This document shows, piece after piece, positions 46,444 through 56,149 of a stretch of DNA of 64,000 nucleotides; within the stretch, counting starts at the first letter, position 1, and every line of letters starts with the position of its first letter. The notes beneath the pieces are model-generated. The model was not told the origin of the DNA, did not search any database, and saw only the letters and a list, made by a program, of their open reading frames with translations. The stretch lies in assembly GCA_021739635.1 (NCBI GenBank), contig JAIPBH010000009.1:62001-126000 (forward strand), given 5' to 3'. The stretch comes from Flavobacteriaceae bacterium. Its GTDB lineage: Bacteria; Bacteroidota; Bacteroidia; Flavobacteriales; Flavobacteriaceae. The translations under genes and the position numbers were made by a program.

Positions 46444-47268
46444 ATGGCAAATATAACCGCTGCTGAAGTAAACAAATTAAGACAAACTACCGGTGCAGGC
46501 ATGATGGACTGTAAAAAAGCTTTAGTTGAAGCTGAAGGTGATTTTGAAACAGCTATTGAAATTTTACGTAAAAAAGGACAAAAAGTTGCTGCAAACAGAG
46601 CAGACAGAGCATCAACTGAAGGTGCTGCAATTGCAAAAGTAAGTGATGATAAAACTGTTGGCGTTGCTATTGTATTAGGCTGTGAAACAGACTTTGTTGG
46701 TAAAAACGAAAGCTTTGTAAATTTAGCAAACGAATTAGCTGAATTAGCCTTCAACTACTCTACAAAAGAAGAATTTTTATCTGCTGATTTTGGTGGAATT
46801 TCTGTTGCTGAAAAATTAATTGAACAGACAGGTGTTATTGGTGAAAAATTAGAAATCACTGCATTTGAAAAAATTCAAGCGCCTTTTGTTGGTTCTTATA
46901 TACATTCTGGTAATAAAATTGCAACCTTAGTAGGCTTATCTGCTAGTGTTGACGGTTCTGAAACTGTAGCTAAAGATGTTGCTATGCAAGCTGCCGCAAT
47001 GAATCCTATTGCTTTAGACCAAGATGGTGTAGATGCTTCTATTATTGATAAAGAAATAGAAATAGCTAAAGACCAATTACGTCAAGAAGGAAAACCAGAG
47101 GCTATGTTAGATAATATCGCTAAAGGGAAATTAAACCGTTTCTTTAAAGACAATACACTAGTAAATCAAGATTTTATTAAAGATAGCAAATTAAGCGTAG
47201 CTGATTATGTAAAATCAATTGGTAAAGATGTAAAAGTTGTAAACTTTAAAAGAGTTACCTTAGGTTAA
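46444..47268 (+). CDS. tsf: Elongation factor Ts
   Basis: Guanine-nucleotide exchange factor of EF-Tu. 274 residues: the N-terminal UBA-like domain with the TGAGMMDCKKALVEAEGD motif (16-33), then the core with the exchange motif CETDFVG and IASYIHSG-type segments (here VGSYIHSGNK). No promoter of its own is seen; a partial terminator separates it from rpsB. A strong terminator follows at 47293-47328. Confidence 0.96.
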   Translation: MANITAAEVNKLRQTTGAGMMDCKKALVEAEGDFETAIEILRKKGQKVAANRADRASTEGAAIAKVSDDKTVGVAIVLGCETDFVGKNESFVNLANELAELAFNYSTKEEFLSADFGGISVAEKLIEQTGVIGEKLEITAFEKIQAPFVGSYIHSGNKIATLVGLSASVDGSETVAKDVAMQAAAMNPIALDQDGVDASIIDKEIEIAKDQLRQEGKPEAMLDNIAKGKLNRFFKDNTLVNQDFIKDSKLSVADYVKSIGKDVKVVNFKRVTLG

Positions 47269-47292
47269 TCGTAAAACGCTTAACAATATTTT

Positions 47293-47328
47293 AAAAAGCT
47301 TCTCATTGTTTTGAGAAGCTTTTTTTAT
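47293..47328 (+). terminator. Terminator after tsf
   Basis: Inverted repeat AAAAAGCTTCTCA / TGAGAAGCTTTTTTT with a short T-rich loop, 25 bases after the tsf stop. Confidence 0.88.
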
Positions 47329-47350
47329 AACTAAAAACAAAAAAAATATG

Positions 47351-47358
47351 TAATTTTG
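47351..47358 (+). promoter_or_regulatory. Promoter -7 element for pyrH-frr
   Basis: TAATTTTG, exact TAnnTTTG, 19 bases before the pyrH ATG and just after the tsf terminator. No clear -33 TTG. Confidence 0.55.
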
Positions 47359-47377
47359 TTAAACTTTTAAAGACATT

Positions 47378-48085
47378 ATGAAGTACAAAAGAATCCTGCT
47401 TAAATTATCTGGTGAAGCCTTAATGGGAAATCGTCAATACGGAATAGATCCAGAGCGCTTATCAGAATATGCTGAAGACATTAAAACCATTACCAATTTA
47501 GGCGTAGAAGTAGCCATAGTTATTGGTGGTGGAAATATTTTTAGAGGTGTATCTGGTGCTAGCAAAGGCATGGATAGAGTGCAAGGAGACCACATGGGCA
47601 TGCTTGCAACTGTTATCAATGGTTTAGCCTTACAAAGTGCCTTAGAAAATGCTGGAATTGAAACAAGACTACAATCTGCTATTAAAATTAATGAAGTAGC
47701 TGAACCATTTATAAGGAGAAGAGCTATACGTCACTTAGAAAAAGGACGTGTTGTCATTTTTGGTGGTGGTACCGGAAACCCTTATTTCACCACAGATTCT
47801 GCAGCAGTATTAAGAGCTATTGAAATTGAAGCAGACGTTATTCTAAAGGGAACACGTGTTGATGGTATTTATAATGTAGATCCAGAAAAAGACTCAAAAG
47901 CAATAAAATTTGACACCATCACTTTTGACGAAGTTATTAGAAAAGGATTAAAAGTTATGGATACAACAGCCTTTACATTAAGTCAAGAAAACGAATTACC
48001 AATTATTGTATTTGATATGAATAAAAAAGGGAACCTATTTAAAGTGGTTTCTGGCGAAAATATTGGTACAGAAGTTAATTGTTAA
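47378..48085 (+). CDS. pyrH: UMP kinase
   Basis: Phosphorylates UMP to UDP, hexameric, amino-acid kinase family. 235 residues: [14 protein letters not shown] at the start, [11 protein letters not shown] for the phosphate loop, [16 protein letters not shown], and [14 protein letters not shown] for nucleotide binding. The usual order with frr downstream is kept (44-base gap). It starts a new transcription unit. Confidence 0.97.
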   Translation: MKYKRILLKLSGEALMGNRQYGIDPERLSEYAEDIKTITNLGVEVAIVIGGGNIFRGVSGASKGMDRVQGDHMGMLATVINGLALQSALENAGIETRLQSAIKINEVAEPFIRRRAIRHLEKGRVVIFGGGTGNPYFTTDSAAVLRAIEIEADVILKGTRVDGIYNVDPEKDSKAIKFDTITFDEVIRKGLKVMDTTAFTLSQENELPIIVFDMNKKGNLFKVVSGENIGTEVNC

Positions 48086-48129
48086 ATACCACGTTTTTTA
48101 TATTAATTGAAATTTAAAGTTTTAAAATA

Positions 48130-48687
48130 ATGAATGAAGACATACAATTCATTTTAGACTCAGCAAAAGAGTCTATGGATAATGCCCTTAAGCATTTAGA
48201 AAAACAATTAGCAAATATTAGAGCTGGTAAAGCAAGTCCAGCAATGTTGGGAAGTGTTATGGTTAATTATTATGGCTCTCAAACACCTTTAAGTCAAGTT
48301 TCAAATGTTAATACTCCTGACGGAAGAACCATTACGGTTCAACCTTGGGAAAGAAGTATGCTTCAAGAAATTGAAAAAGGCATTATGATTGCCAATTTAG
48401 GATTCAACCCTATGAATAATGGAGAAACAATCATTATAAACGTTCCTCCACTAACAGAAGAACGACGTAGAGATCTTGCAAAGCAAGCTAAAGCTGAAGC
48501 TGAAGATGCTAAAATTGGCGTTAGAAGTGCTAGAAAAGATGCCAACAATGACATTAAAAAAGCTGATGATGTCTCTGAAGATCTTAAAAAGAATGCAGAA
48601 ATAGACATCCAACATTTAACAGATAAATACGTTAAAAAAATTGATGATATTCTTGAACTCAAAGAAAGAGAAATCATGACAGTATAA
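48130..48687 (+). CDS. frr: Ribosome recycling factor
   Basis: 185 residues, family length. Motifs: ANIRAGKASPAML near residues 29-41, the conserved VQPWERSMLQEIEKGI, PPLTEERRRDLAKQAK, and the C-terminal DDILELKEREIM. With EF-G it splits post-termination ribosomes. It is second in the pyrH-frr unit and ends at a strong terminator. Confidence 0.97.
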   Translation: MNEDIQFILDSAKESMDNALKHLEKQLANIRAGKASPAMLGSVMVNYYGSQTPLSQVSNVNTPDGRTITVQPWERSMLQEIEKGIMIANLGFNPMNNGETIIINVPPLTEERRRDLAKQAKAEAEDAKIGVRSARKDANNDIKKADDVSEDLKKNAEIDIQHLTDKYVKKIDDILELKEREIMTV

Positions 48688-48690
48688 ATT

Positions 48691-48720
48691 AAGAAGCGAC
48701 ATTAAAGTCGCTTCTTTTTT
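48691..48720 (+). terminator. Terminator after frr
   Basis: Inverted repeat AAGAAGCGAC / GTCGCTTCTT, 6-base loop, then TTTT, three bases after the frr stop codon. Confidence 0.88.
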
Positions 48721-48745
48721 AAATATTAAATTTTTCGTTTTAGAA

Positions 48746-50017
48746 ATGGTAAGAATAGGCACAATTGTATTTTTTGTTTTATTTTCAAGTGTGCTGTATT
48801 CTCAAAATGACTCCATAAATTCTTCTTTAAAACAAAAAGATACCTTAAAGCAAAGTGCCTTTTTTAAAGAATTAGGCAATGGTTACTTTCCAACTAAATA
48901 CTTTAATTTTGATTTAAAATATTTAGTAAAATACAACCAATATGAAGCCTTAAGAACTGGTATTGGTGGCATTACCAATAATGCTTTTTCAGAAAAATTA
49001 AGATTAAACACCTATGTGGTTTATGGTTTTAGAGACCATAGATTTAAATATAGTTTTGGTGCTGGTTTAAGATTAAACGAAAAGACTAACACTTGGCTAA
49101 ACACCTCTTATACTGATGATTTGCAAGAATCTGGAAGCTATATATTTTTGACAGACAAACGCCTTTTTCAGTTGTTTGAGCCTCGTTTGTTAAACATCAG
49201 TTTATTTCATAAACATACTACAAGAGCCGTTTCAATAGAACATCAGTTTAGTTCAACCCTTCAAACAGAAACACAATTAGCCCTAAGTTATATTGTGCCT
49301 ACTTATGATTATACATTTGCAATAAATGGTAATAATTTTAATACATTTCATTTAAGTACTATAAAAACTTCATTTCAATGGAGTCCATTTAGCAAATATG
49401 AAATAACCGATAACAGCTATAAAGAGGTGAAAAATGGGTATCCTAAATTTACATTTCAATTTACTAAAAGCATAAAAGACTTAGCTAAAGGCGACTTCAA
49501 TTTTCATAAATTAGATTTTAGAACCATTCACCAAATAAAACATTCAAACAATGCACTTTCTGAACTAATATTAGTCTCAGGTATTACAAAAGGAGAAACG
49601 CCTTTAACCCATTTATATCACGCTTATCCCAACAATATCAACAAAGAAACTATTATGCAACGTTTTTCTGTAGCAGGTATTTCTAGTTTTGAAACTATGT
49701 TTTTTAATGAGTTTTTTTCAGACAGACTTGTTACAGCTCAATTAAAACATTCTTTTAACCCTTTTAATATTGCTCCAAGATTTAAACCACAACTCGTTTT
49801 AATTTCAAGATATGCATTAGGAAATATAAATTACATTGAAAGACATGAAAACGTAAACTTTAATACATTAAATAAAGGATATACTGAGTCTGGTTTTGAA
49901 ATTAATAAACTATTATTTGGTTTTGGATTAAGTTTTACCTACCGTTACGGTGCATATCACCTTCCCGATATTGGTGATAATGTTGCCTTTAAATTTACTT
50001 TTAACTTAACATTATAA
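48746..50017 (+). CDS. Outer-membrane protein resembling the C-terminal barrel of DUF5686 proteins
   Basis: 423 residues with a signal peptide (ending near VLYSQND) and then repeated amphipathic beta strands to an aromatic end (FKFTFNLTL), the pattern of an outer-membrane barrel. The segments YFPTKYFNFDLKYLVKYNQYEALRTG and GKGFTESGFEINKL-like (here LNKGYTESGFEINKL) look like the C-terminal half of DUF5686/carboxypeptidase-regulatory proteins, which are normally about twice as long. The N-terminal regulatory-like domain is absent, and no remnant of it is seen upstream. Function unknown. It lies between frr and an RND transporter, all on the plus strand. Confidence 0.65.
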   Translation: MVRIGTIVFFVLFSSVLYSQNDSINSSLKQKDTLKQSAFFKELGNGYFPTKYFNFDLKYLVKYNQYEALRTGIGGITNNAFSEKLRLNTYVVYGFRDHRFKYSFGAGLRLNEKTNTWLNTSYTDDLQESGSYIFLTDKRLFQLFEPRLLNISLFHKHTTRAVSIEHQFSSTLQTETQLALSYIVPTYDYTFAINGNNFNTFHLSTIKTSFQWSPFSKYEITDNSYKEVKNGYPKFTFQFTKSIKDLAKGDFNFHKLDFRTIHQIKHSNNALSELILVSGITKGETPLTHLYHAYPNNINKETIMQRFSVAGISSFETMFFNEFFSDRLVTAQLKHSFNPFNIAPRFKPQLVLISRYALGNINYIERHENVNFNTLNKGYTESGFEINKLLFGFGLSFTYRYGAYHLPDIGDNVAFKFTFNLTL

Positions 50018-50049
50018 CACTATAAACACATCAAATACATAGTTTTTTC

Positions 50050-50057
50050 TACCTTTG
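50050..50057 (+). promoter_or_regulatory. Promoter -7 element for the RND transporter gene
   Basis: TACCTTTG, exact TAnnTTTG, 19 bases before the ATG. No -33 TTG at ideal spacing. Confidence 0.5.
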
Positions 50058-50076
50058 CCAATCTTTTAGATAAAGC

Positions 50077-52473
50077 ATGTTTAAACTATTTACAAAAGAT
50101 TTTTGGGACATTATTGCTAGAGTCATTTTACGAAATAAAATAGCCATTCTTGTTGTCCTAGTTATTATTACCATTTTCTTCAGCTTCCAATGGAAGAATA
50201 TGCGTTTTACATATACTGAAGCCAATTTATTACCCGATGACAACGAAGTAAATATCACCTATAACAACTTTTTAAAAATATTTGGTGAAGAAGGAAATCT
50301 TATCGTTCTTGGAGTAAAAGATTCTACACTTTTTACGGTTGAAAAATTAAACGCTTGGAATAATTTATCAGACGCCTTCAAGAAATACAAAGAAGTAGAA
50401 ACCGTTGTATCTATAAAAGATTTACAAAAGCTTGTAAAAGACACCATAAATGAAAAATTTGTTCTAGAACCTTTTATAAAGGATTCTATTTCCTCAACGC
50501 AACAAATTGAAAGATTGGAAGATGATCTTTTCAAAAAATACCCTTTTTATGATAACTTTTTGTTTAATAAAGAAACAAAAACGATTAGAACTGCCATTTA
50601 CTTAAAAAAAGATATTGTAAACACAGGCGTTAGAAAAGACTTTGTAATTTCAGTATTGCAACCTAAAATTGAAGCTTTTGAAGCGGCTAATAATTTAGAT
50701 GTCAGGGTTTCTGGAATGCCCTACATTCGTACACTAAATTCGCAAAATATAGTTGATGAAATAGGCTTGTTTATTGTTGCTGCATTATTAGTGACTTCAC
50801 TCATTTTCTTTTTCTTTTTCAGATCGTTTAGAGCCACTTTAATTTCACTTATTGTAGTTTGTACAGGTGTTATGTGGACTTTTGGTATTTTGGGTTTATT
50901 AAACTATGAAATTACTGTTTTAACGGCACTTATTCCGCCATTAATTATTGTTATTGGAATACCAAACTGTATTTTCTTAATTAATAAATATCAACATGAA
51001 GTTAAATTACATGGTAACAAAGTAAAATCATTACAACGTGTTATTACCAAAATAGGAAATGCCACCTTAATGACAAATGTAACAACGGCATCGGGTTTTG
51101 CTACATTTATTTTAACCGAAAGCACATTGTTAAAAGAATTCGGTACCGTTGCATCCTTAAGTATTTTAGCTATTTTTATTTTATGCATACTCATTATTCC
51201 TATTTTATACTCATTTTTACCGTATCCAAAAGAGCGTCATTTAGAGCATTTAAACAGACGTTGGGTTGGTTATTTTGTGAGTTGGATTGAACGTATAGTA
51301 AAACAAAGACGAATAGCTATTTATGGCATATCTGTGTTACTACTTATTTTAAGTTTTATTGGTATTTATCAAATAAAAATTTCTGGAAGCCTCATTGAAG
51401 ATATGCCTAAAAAAACTGAGTTTTATAATGATATCAAGTTTTTTGAAGAAGAGTTTAATGGTATCATGCCATTAGAAATTATGGTAGATACGAAGCGTAA
51501 AAAAGGTGTTATGAAATTATCCACCTTAAAACGTATGAACGAACTTGAAGATTTAATTATTGAAACACCAGAATTATCAAAACCAATTTCAGTAGTTAGC
51601 TTAGTAAAATATTCAAAACAGGCTTACTATAATGGCAATCCAAAACATTATCAGTTACCAACATCACAAGAAAACAGTTTTATTTTATCATACGCTAAAA
51701 ACTCAACTTCCAATGTAGATTTATTTAGAAATTTTGTGGATAGTACTGGTCAATATGCCAGAATTACCACCTTCATGAAAGATATCGGTACCGATAAAAT
51801 GGAGTACATAGAAGAAAATATTCAAAATAAAATAAACAACGTTTTTCCAAAAGATCAGTACAATGTTATCATGACTGGAAAGGCATTAGTATTCCAAAAA
51901 GGCACCAAATATTTAGTTAAAAACCTAGCCGTTTCATTAACACTTGCAATATTTTTAATATCATTATTTATGGCATATTTATTTAGGTCGTTTAAAATGA
52001 TTATTGTGTCTTTAATTCCAAACTTATTACCATTATTAATCACAGCTGGTTTAATGGGATATTTAGGAGTCCCTATAAAACCTTCAACAATTTTAGTTTT
52101 TAGTATTGCTTTTGGAATATCTGTTGATGATACCATTCACTTTTTAGCTAAATACAGGCAAGAACTTCAAGCCAATCATTGGCGAATTAATAAATCTGTT
52201 TATGCGGCACTTCGTGAGACTGGTGTGAGTATGTTCTACACATCTATCGTGTTGTTTTTTGGGTTTTCAGTATTTACCATATCAAGTTTTGGTGGCACTG
52301 TTGCCTTAGGTGGATTAGTATCTATAACCCTTTTATTTGCCATGCTATCAAACTTAATATTACTACCATCATTATTACTATCACTAGAGCGAAGCATTGC
52401 TAATAAAGATGTGTTAAGAGAACCTGCTATAAATATTATTCCTGAAGAAGAGGAAGAAGATACAGAAAAGTAA
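50077..52473 (+). CDS. RND/MMPL-family transporter
   Basis: 798 residues with the MMPL/HpnN plan: one membrane helix near the N-terminus (about 22-40), a periplasmic domain, a cluster of about five helices (about 225-385), one helix near 410, a second periplasmic domain, and a final five-helix cluster (about 625-770). Sterol-sensing-like helices contain FRSFRATLISLI and the proton-relay motif GISVDDTIHFLAKY. The acidic C-terminal tail is typical. Such proteins export lipids or hydrophobic molecules to the outer membrane; the substrate is unknown. It has its own promoter, between a DUF5686-like gene and asnS. Confidence 0.9.
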   Translation: MFKLFTKDFWDIIARVILRNKIAILVVLVIITIFFSFQWKNMRFTYTEANLLPDDNEVNITYNNFLKIFGEEGNLIVLGVKDSTLFTVEKLNAWNNLSDAFKKYKEVETVVSIKDLQKLVKDTINEKFVLEPFIKDSISSTQQIERLEDDLFKKYPFYDNFLFNKETKTIRTAIYLKKDIVNTGVRKDFVISVLQPKIEAFEAANNLDVRVSGMPYIRTLNSQNIVDEIGLFIVAALLVTSLIFFFFFRSFRATLISLIVVCTGVMWTFGILGLLNYEITVLTALIPPLIIVIGIPNCIFLINKYQHEVKLHGNKVKSLQRVITKIGNATLMTNVTTASGFATFILTESTLLKEFGTVASLSILAIFILCILIIPILYSFLPYPKERHLEHLNRRWVGYFVSWIERIVKQRRIAIYGISVLLLILSFIGIYQIKISGSLIEDMPKKTEFYNDIKFFEEEFNGIMPLEIMVDTKRKKGVMKLSTLKRMNELEDLIIETPELSKPISVVSLVKYSKQAYYNGNPKHYQLPTSQENSFILSYAKNSTSNVDLFRNFVDSTGQYARITTFMKDIGTDKMEYIEENIQNKINNVFPKDQYNVIMTGKALVFQKGTKYLVKNLAVSLTLAIFLISLFMAYLFRSFKMIIVSLIPNLLPLLITAGLMGYLGVPIKPSTILVFSIAFGISVDDTIHFLAKYRQELQANHWRINKSVYAALRETGVSMFYTSIVLFFGFSVFTISSFGGTVALGGLVSITLLFAMLSNLILLPSLLLSLERSIANKDVLREPAINIIPEEEEEDTEK

Positions 52474-52545
52474 ATTTTTTAGATTTTAAATACAATTTGT
52501 ATCCATTTTGGAATTTGATATTTAAATTTTGATACATGAAACCTT

Positions 52546-52553
52546 TATATTTG
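52546..52553 (+). promoter_or_regulatory. Promoter -7 element for asnS
   Basis: TATATTTG, exact TAnnTTTG, 20 bases before the asnS ATG. Confidence 0.55.
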
Positions 52554-52573
52554 TACTTTAAAATTAAACACAA

Positions 52574-54007
52574 ATGACATCACATACTGTTTCAGAATTA
52601 TTATCAAATAACACCATACTTCCAGAAGTAGATATTAAAGGTTGGGTAAGAACATTTAGAGCCAATCGTTTTATAGCATTAAATGATGGTTCAACCATAA
52701 ATAATATTCAGTGTGTTGTAGATTTTGAAAATACCGATGAAGCTATTTTAAAACGCATCACTACCGGTGCTGCTGTTCATATTGTTGGTGAATTAGTTGA
52801 AAGTTTGGGTAAAGGGCAAAAGGTTGAAATTAATGTAAAAACCATTAAAATTTTAGGTGATTCAGATCCTGAAACCTATCCAATCCAACCCAAAAAACAT
52901 TCTTTTGAATTTTTAAGAGAAAATGCCCATTTACGTACGCGTACTAATACGTTTAGCGCTGTTATGAGGTTGCGTTCTGCACTTTCGTTTGCTATCCATA
53001 AATACTTTAATGAGCATGGCTTTTTTTATATGCACGCACCAATTATTACTGGAAGTGATGCTGAAGGAGCCGGAGAAATGTTTAGGGTTAGTAGTCTAGA
53101 TGCTAAAAATCCGCCATTAACAGATGATGGAAACGTTGATTTTTCTAAAGACTTTTTTGGAAAAGAAACCAATCTTACCGTTTCTGGCCAATTGGAAGCA
53201 GAAACCTTTGCCATGTCATTGGGTAAAGTGTACACATTTGGACCTACATTTAGAGCTGAAAACTCTAATACATCTCGCCATTTAGCTGAATTCTGGATGA
53301 TTGAACCTGAAGTAGCTTTTATGGATTTAGCCGGAAATATGGATTTAGCTGAAGACTTTTTAAAGTATGTTTTAAAATATGTTTTAACAAACCATCGTGA
53401 AGATTTAGATTTTTTAGAAAGCAGATTATTAGAAGAAGAAAAATCAAAACCACAAGCTGAACGTAGCGAAATGAGTTTAATTGAAAAATTAAACTTCGTT
53501 ATTGAAAATAATTTTAAACGTGTAAGCTACACTGAGGCTATTGATATTCTACGCAATAGTACTCCAAACAAGAAAAAGAAATTTAAATATATTATTGATG
53601 AATGGGGTACAGATTTGCAAAGTGAACACGAGCGTTTTCTTGTAGAAAAACACTTTAATTGCCCAGTCATTTTATTTGATTATCCAGCCAACATCAAAGC
53701 CTTTTATATGCGTTTAAATGATGACGGAAAAACCGTTAGAGCTATGGATATTTTATTTCCAGGTATTGGAGAAATGGTTGGTGGTTCTCAACGTGAAGAA
53801 CGTTTAGACGTCCTTAAAGAAAAAATTGCTGCTCTTCATATAGATGAAAAAGAATTATGGTGGTATTTAGATCTTCGTAAATATGGAACCGCCGTACATT
53901 CAGGCTTTGGACTAGGGTTTGAGCGTTTAGTTATGTTTGCCACAGGAATGACAAATATTAGAGATGTTATTCCATTTCCAAGAACACCGCAAAACGCCGA
54001 ATTTTAA
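52574..54007 (+). CDS. asnS: Asparaginyl-tRNA synthetase
   Basis: Class IIb aminoacyl-tRNA synthetase. 477 residues: an N-terminal OB-fold anticodon-binding domain (about 15-110, IKGWVRTFRANRFIALNDGS), then the catalytic domain with motif 2 FRAENSNTSRHLAEFWMIEP and motif 3 GFGLGFERLVMFATG near the end, preceded by MVGGSQREERLD. The presence of AsnRS indicates direct charging of tRNA-Asn. It is followed by rpoN after 79 bases. Confidence 0.97.
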   Translation: MTSHTVSELLSNNTILPEVDIKGWVRTFRANRFIALNDGSTINNIQCVVDFENTDEAILKRITTGAAVHIVGELVESLGKGQKVEINVKTIKILGDSDPETYPIQPKKHSFEFLRENAHLRTRTNTFSAVMRLRSALSFAIHKYFNEHGFFYMHAPIITGSDAEGAGEMFRVSSLDAKNPPLTDDGNVDFSKDFFGKETNLTVSGQLEAETFAMSLGKVYTFGPTFRAENSNTSRHLAEFWMIEPEVAFMDLAGNMDLAEDFLKYVLKYVLTNHREDLDFLESRLLEEEKSKPQAERSEMSLIEKLNFVIENNFKRVSYTEAIDILRNSTPNKKKKFKYIIDEWGTDLQSEHERFLVEKHFNCPVILFDYPANIKAFYMRLNDDGKTVRAMDILFPGIGEMVGGSQREERLDVLKEKIAALHIDEKELWWYLDLRKYGTAVHSGFGLGFERLVMFATGMTNIRDVIPFPRTPQNAEF

Positions 54008-54086
54008 AATCATTACCGTATTTTATTTTTACAAATAGGGTTTTTAATATCGTTTTTATACTTTTATCTAAACTAGTTTTTTAAAT

Positions 54087-55544
54087 ATGCTTAAGCAACA
54101 CTTACAGTTTAAACTATCTCAAAAATTGTCGCCACAACAAATTCAATTAATGAAATTGATTCAGTTGCCTACGCAAGCTTTTGAACAGCGCTTAAAGCAA
54201 GAATTAGAAGAAAATCCTGCGCTTGAAAGTGGTAAAGAAGATATAGAAACAGATTATGATTCAGATTTAGACAACTCAACTGACGATTTTAATGATGGAG
54301 ACTCTATAAATACTGATGATATTAATGTAGATGAATATTTAAGTGATGATGAAGTACCAGACTATAGAACTCAAGCAAATAATTACAGTGCCGATGATGA
54401 AGAGAAAACCGTTCCATATGCCGCAGGAACTTCATTTACACAATCATTAATTGACCAATTAAACACGTATCGACTTTCTGAAGAAGAACATGATATTGCA
54501 GAATTTTTAGTTGGTAGTGTTGATGACAGTGGTTATATACGCAGATCTTTATCAGACATTATGGACGATTTGGCTTTTACACAAAGCATCTATACCACTG
54601 AAGATAAAATTGAACACGTATTAAAACTTGTTCATCAATTAGATCCTGCTGGTGTTGGTGCAAGAAACCTTCAAGAGTGTTTAAGCATTCAGTTACACAG
54701 AAAAGAAAAAACCTTAGATATTGAATTAGCAATAAATATCATTGATCAAGCTTTTGAACAATTTACAAAGAAGCATTATGACAAGCTTATTCAAAAATTT
54801 GATGTTTCTGAAATTCAATTAAAAGATGCTATTTCAGAAATAGAACACTTAAATCCAAAACCAGGTGGATCATTTTCTGGTAATAACAGAATTGTTGAAC
54901 ACATTGTACCAGATTTTGCCATTAAAATTATTGATGGAGAATTAGAACTTACCCTTAATGGAAGAAATGCACCTGAACTTCATGTGTCTAGAGAGTATCA
55001 TAATATGCTTAAAACCTATAAAGACTCTAAAGACAAATCCGGCGCTAAAGATGCCGTAATTTTTATAAAGCAAAAGTTAGACGCTGCTAAATGGTTTATT
55101 GAAGCCATTAAACAGCGTCAGCAAACATTATTCATTACCATGAGTGCCATTATGCATTACCAAAGTGATTATTTTTTAACTGGTGATGAGCGTAACTTAA
55201 GACCCATGATTTTAAAGGATATTGCAGATGACATTGACATGGACGTTTCTACAATATCTAGAGTTGCAAATAGTAAATACGTTGATACGCCTTATGGCAC
55301 CAAACTTATAAAAGAATTCTTTTCAGAATCTATGAAGAATGACCAAGGTGAAGATGTTTCAACGAAAGAAATTAAAAAAATTCTTGAAACAGTTATTGAA
55401 GAAGAAGACAAAAGAAAGCCAATAACTGATGAAGCTTTAGCGCTAATTTTAAAAGAAAAAGGGTATCCAATTGCTAGAAGAACTGTTGCAAAATATAGAG
55501 AACAATTAGATATTCCTGTAGCTAGATTACGTAAAAAAATGTAA
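54087..55544 (+). CDS. rpoN: RNA polymerase sigma-54 factor
   Basis: 485 residues with the sigma-54 plan: glutamine/leucine-rich region I (about 1-45, LKQHLQFKLSQKLSPQQIQL), an acidic region II (about 46-95, long runs of Asp and Glu), the core-binding domain (about 120-230), a helix-turn-helix (DMDVSTISRVANSKYVDTPYG, about 377-397), and the RpoN box ARRTVAKYRE (463-472). It needs an AAA+ activator, none of which is in the window. The following membrane-protein gene starts within its stop codon. Confidence 0.97.
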   Translation: MLKQHLQFKLSQKLSPQQIQLMKLIQLPTQAFEQRLKQELEENPALESGKEDIETDYDSDLDNSTDDFNDGDSINTDDINVDEYLSDDEVPDYRTQANNYSADDEEKTVPYAAGTSFTQSLIDQLNTYRLSEEEHDIAEFLVGSVDDSGYIRRSLSDIMDDLAFTQSIYTTEDKIEHVLKLVHQLDPAGVGARNLQECLSIQLHRKEKTLDIELAINIIDQAFEQFTKKHYDKLIQKFDVSEIQLKDAISEIEHLNPKPGGSFSGNNRIVEHIVPDFAIKIIDGELELTLNGRNAPELHVSREYHNMLKTYKDSKDKSGAKDAVIFIKQKLDAAKWFIEAIKQRQQTLFITMSAIMHYQSDYFLTGDERNLRPMILKDIADDIDMDVSTISRVANSKYVDTPYGTKLIKEFFSESMKNDQGEDVSTKEIKKILETVIEEEDKRKPITDEALALILKEKGYPIARRTVAKYREQLDIPVARLRKKM

Positions 55545-56149
55545 TGAATCATATTTTAAAGAGTATCTCGTTTATTTTTCATCCATTAATAATTCCGCTT
55601 CTAGGAGTTCTCTTTTATTTTAGCAAATCTCCACGATATATTCCTCTTCAAATCATTCAAGCTAAGCTAATTTCACTACTTATTCTTACTGTTGTGCTTC
55701 CTGTTTTGTTGTATTTTTTATTAAAAACCTTAGGTAAAGCTAAATCTATTTATCTAGAAACTACTGATGAACGCATTCTTCCATTAATTGTTAATTGTTT
55801 AGTAATACTTTTAGTTATAAATAGAATTTTAACCCCAAACCAAATCATAGAATTATACTACTTTTTTATTGGAATTTTAATTTCAACACTAGCTTGTTTA
55901 TTTCTTGCTATTATGAAATTTAAAGCAAGTATTCATATGATATCTATAGCAGGATTATTTATGTTTTTTATTGCCATAAGTGTTCATTTTAGTATTAATA
56001 TTAATGGCACCTTAGCAATCATGTGTATTATTACAGGTGCTATTGCAACATCAAGGTTGCATTTAAAGGCACATTCAAATATTGAACTTATTATAGGCTT
56101 TTTTATAGGTTTTATACCTCAACTTATTCTATTGAAATATTGGTTATAG
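55544..56149 (+). CDS. Polytopic membrane protein, PAP2-like remnant features
   Basis: 201 residues with about five to six hydrophobic helices. The start ATG overlaps the rpoN stop by one base (TAATG), so translation is probably coupled. Near the C-terminus ATSRLHLKAHSNIELIIGFFIG resembles the third motif region of PAP2 phosphatases (SR-x-x-x-x-H with a later acidic residue), but motif 1 (KxxxxxxRP) is not found, so phosphatase activity is doubtful. The function is unknown. The gene is usual after rpoN in relatives to my recollection. It overlaps the 3' end of porT tail to tail by 6 bases. Confidence 0.7.
   Translation: MNHILKSISFIFHPLIIPLLGVLFYFSKSPRYIPLQIIQAKLISLLILTVVLPVLLYFLLKTLGKAKSIYLETTDERILPLIVNCLVILLVINRILTPNQIIELYYFFIGILISTLACLFLAIMKFKASIHMISIAGLFMFFIAISVHFSININGTLAIMCIITGAIATSRLHLKAHSNIELIIGFFIGFIPQLILLKYWL

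Noticed and set aside
48363-48677. Ser/Leu-rich minus-strand frame opposite frr
   Set aside because: Composition is that of a reversed Lys/Glu-rich coding sequence; frr is certain.
55544-56149. Annotating the protein after rpoN as a PAP2 phosphatase
   Set aside because: Only a weak resemblance to the third motif; the first motif is missing.
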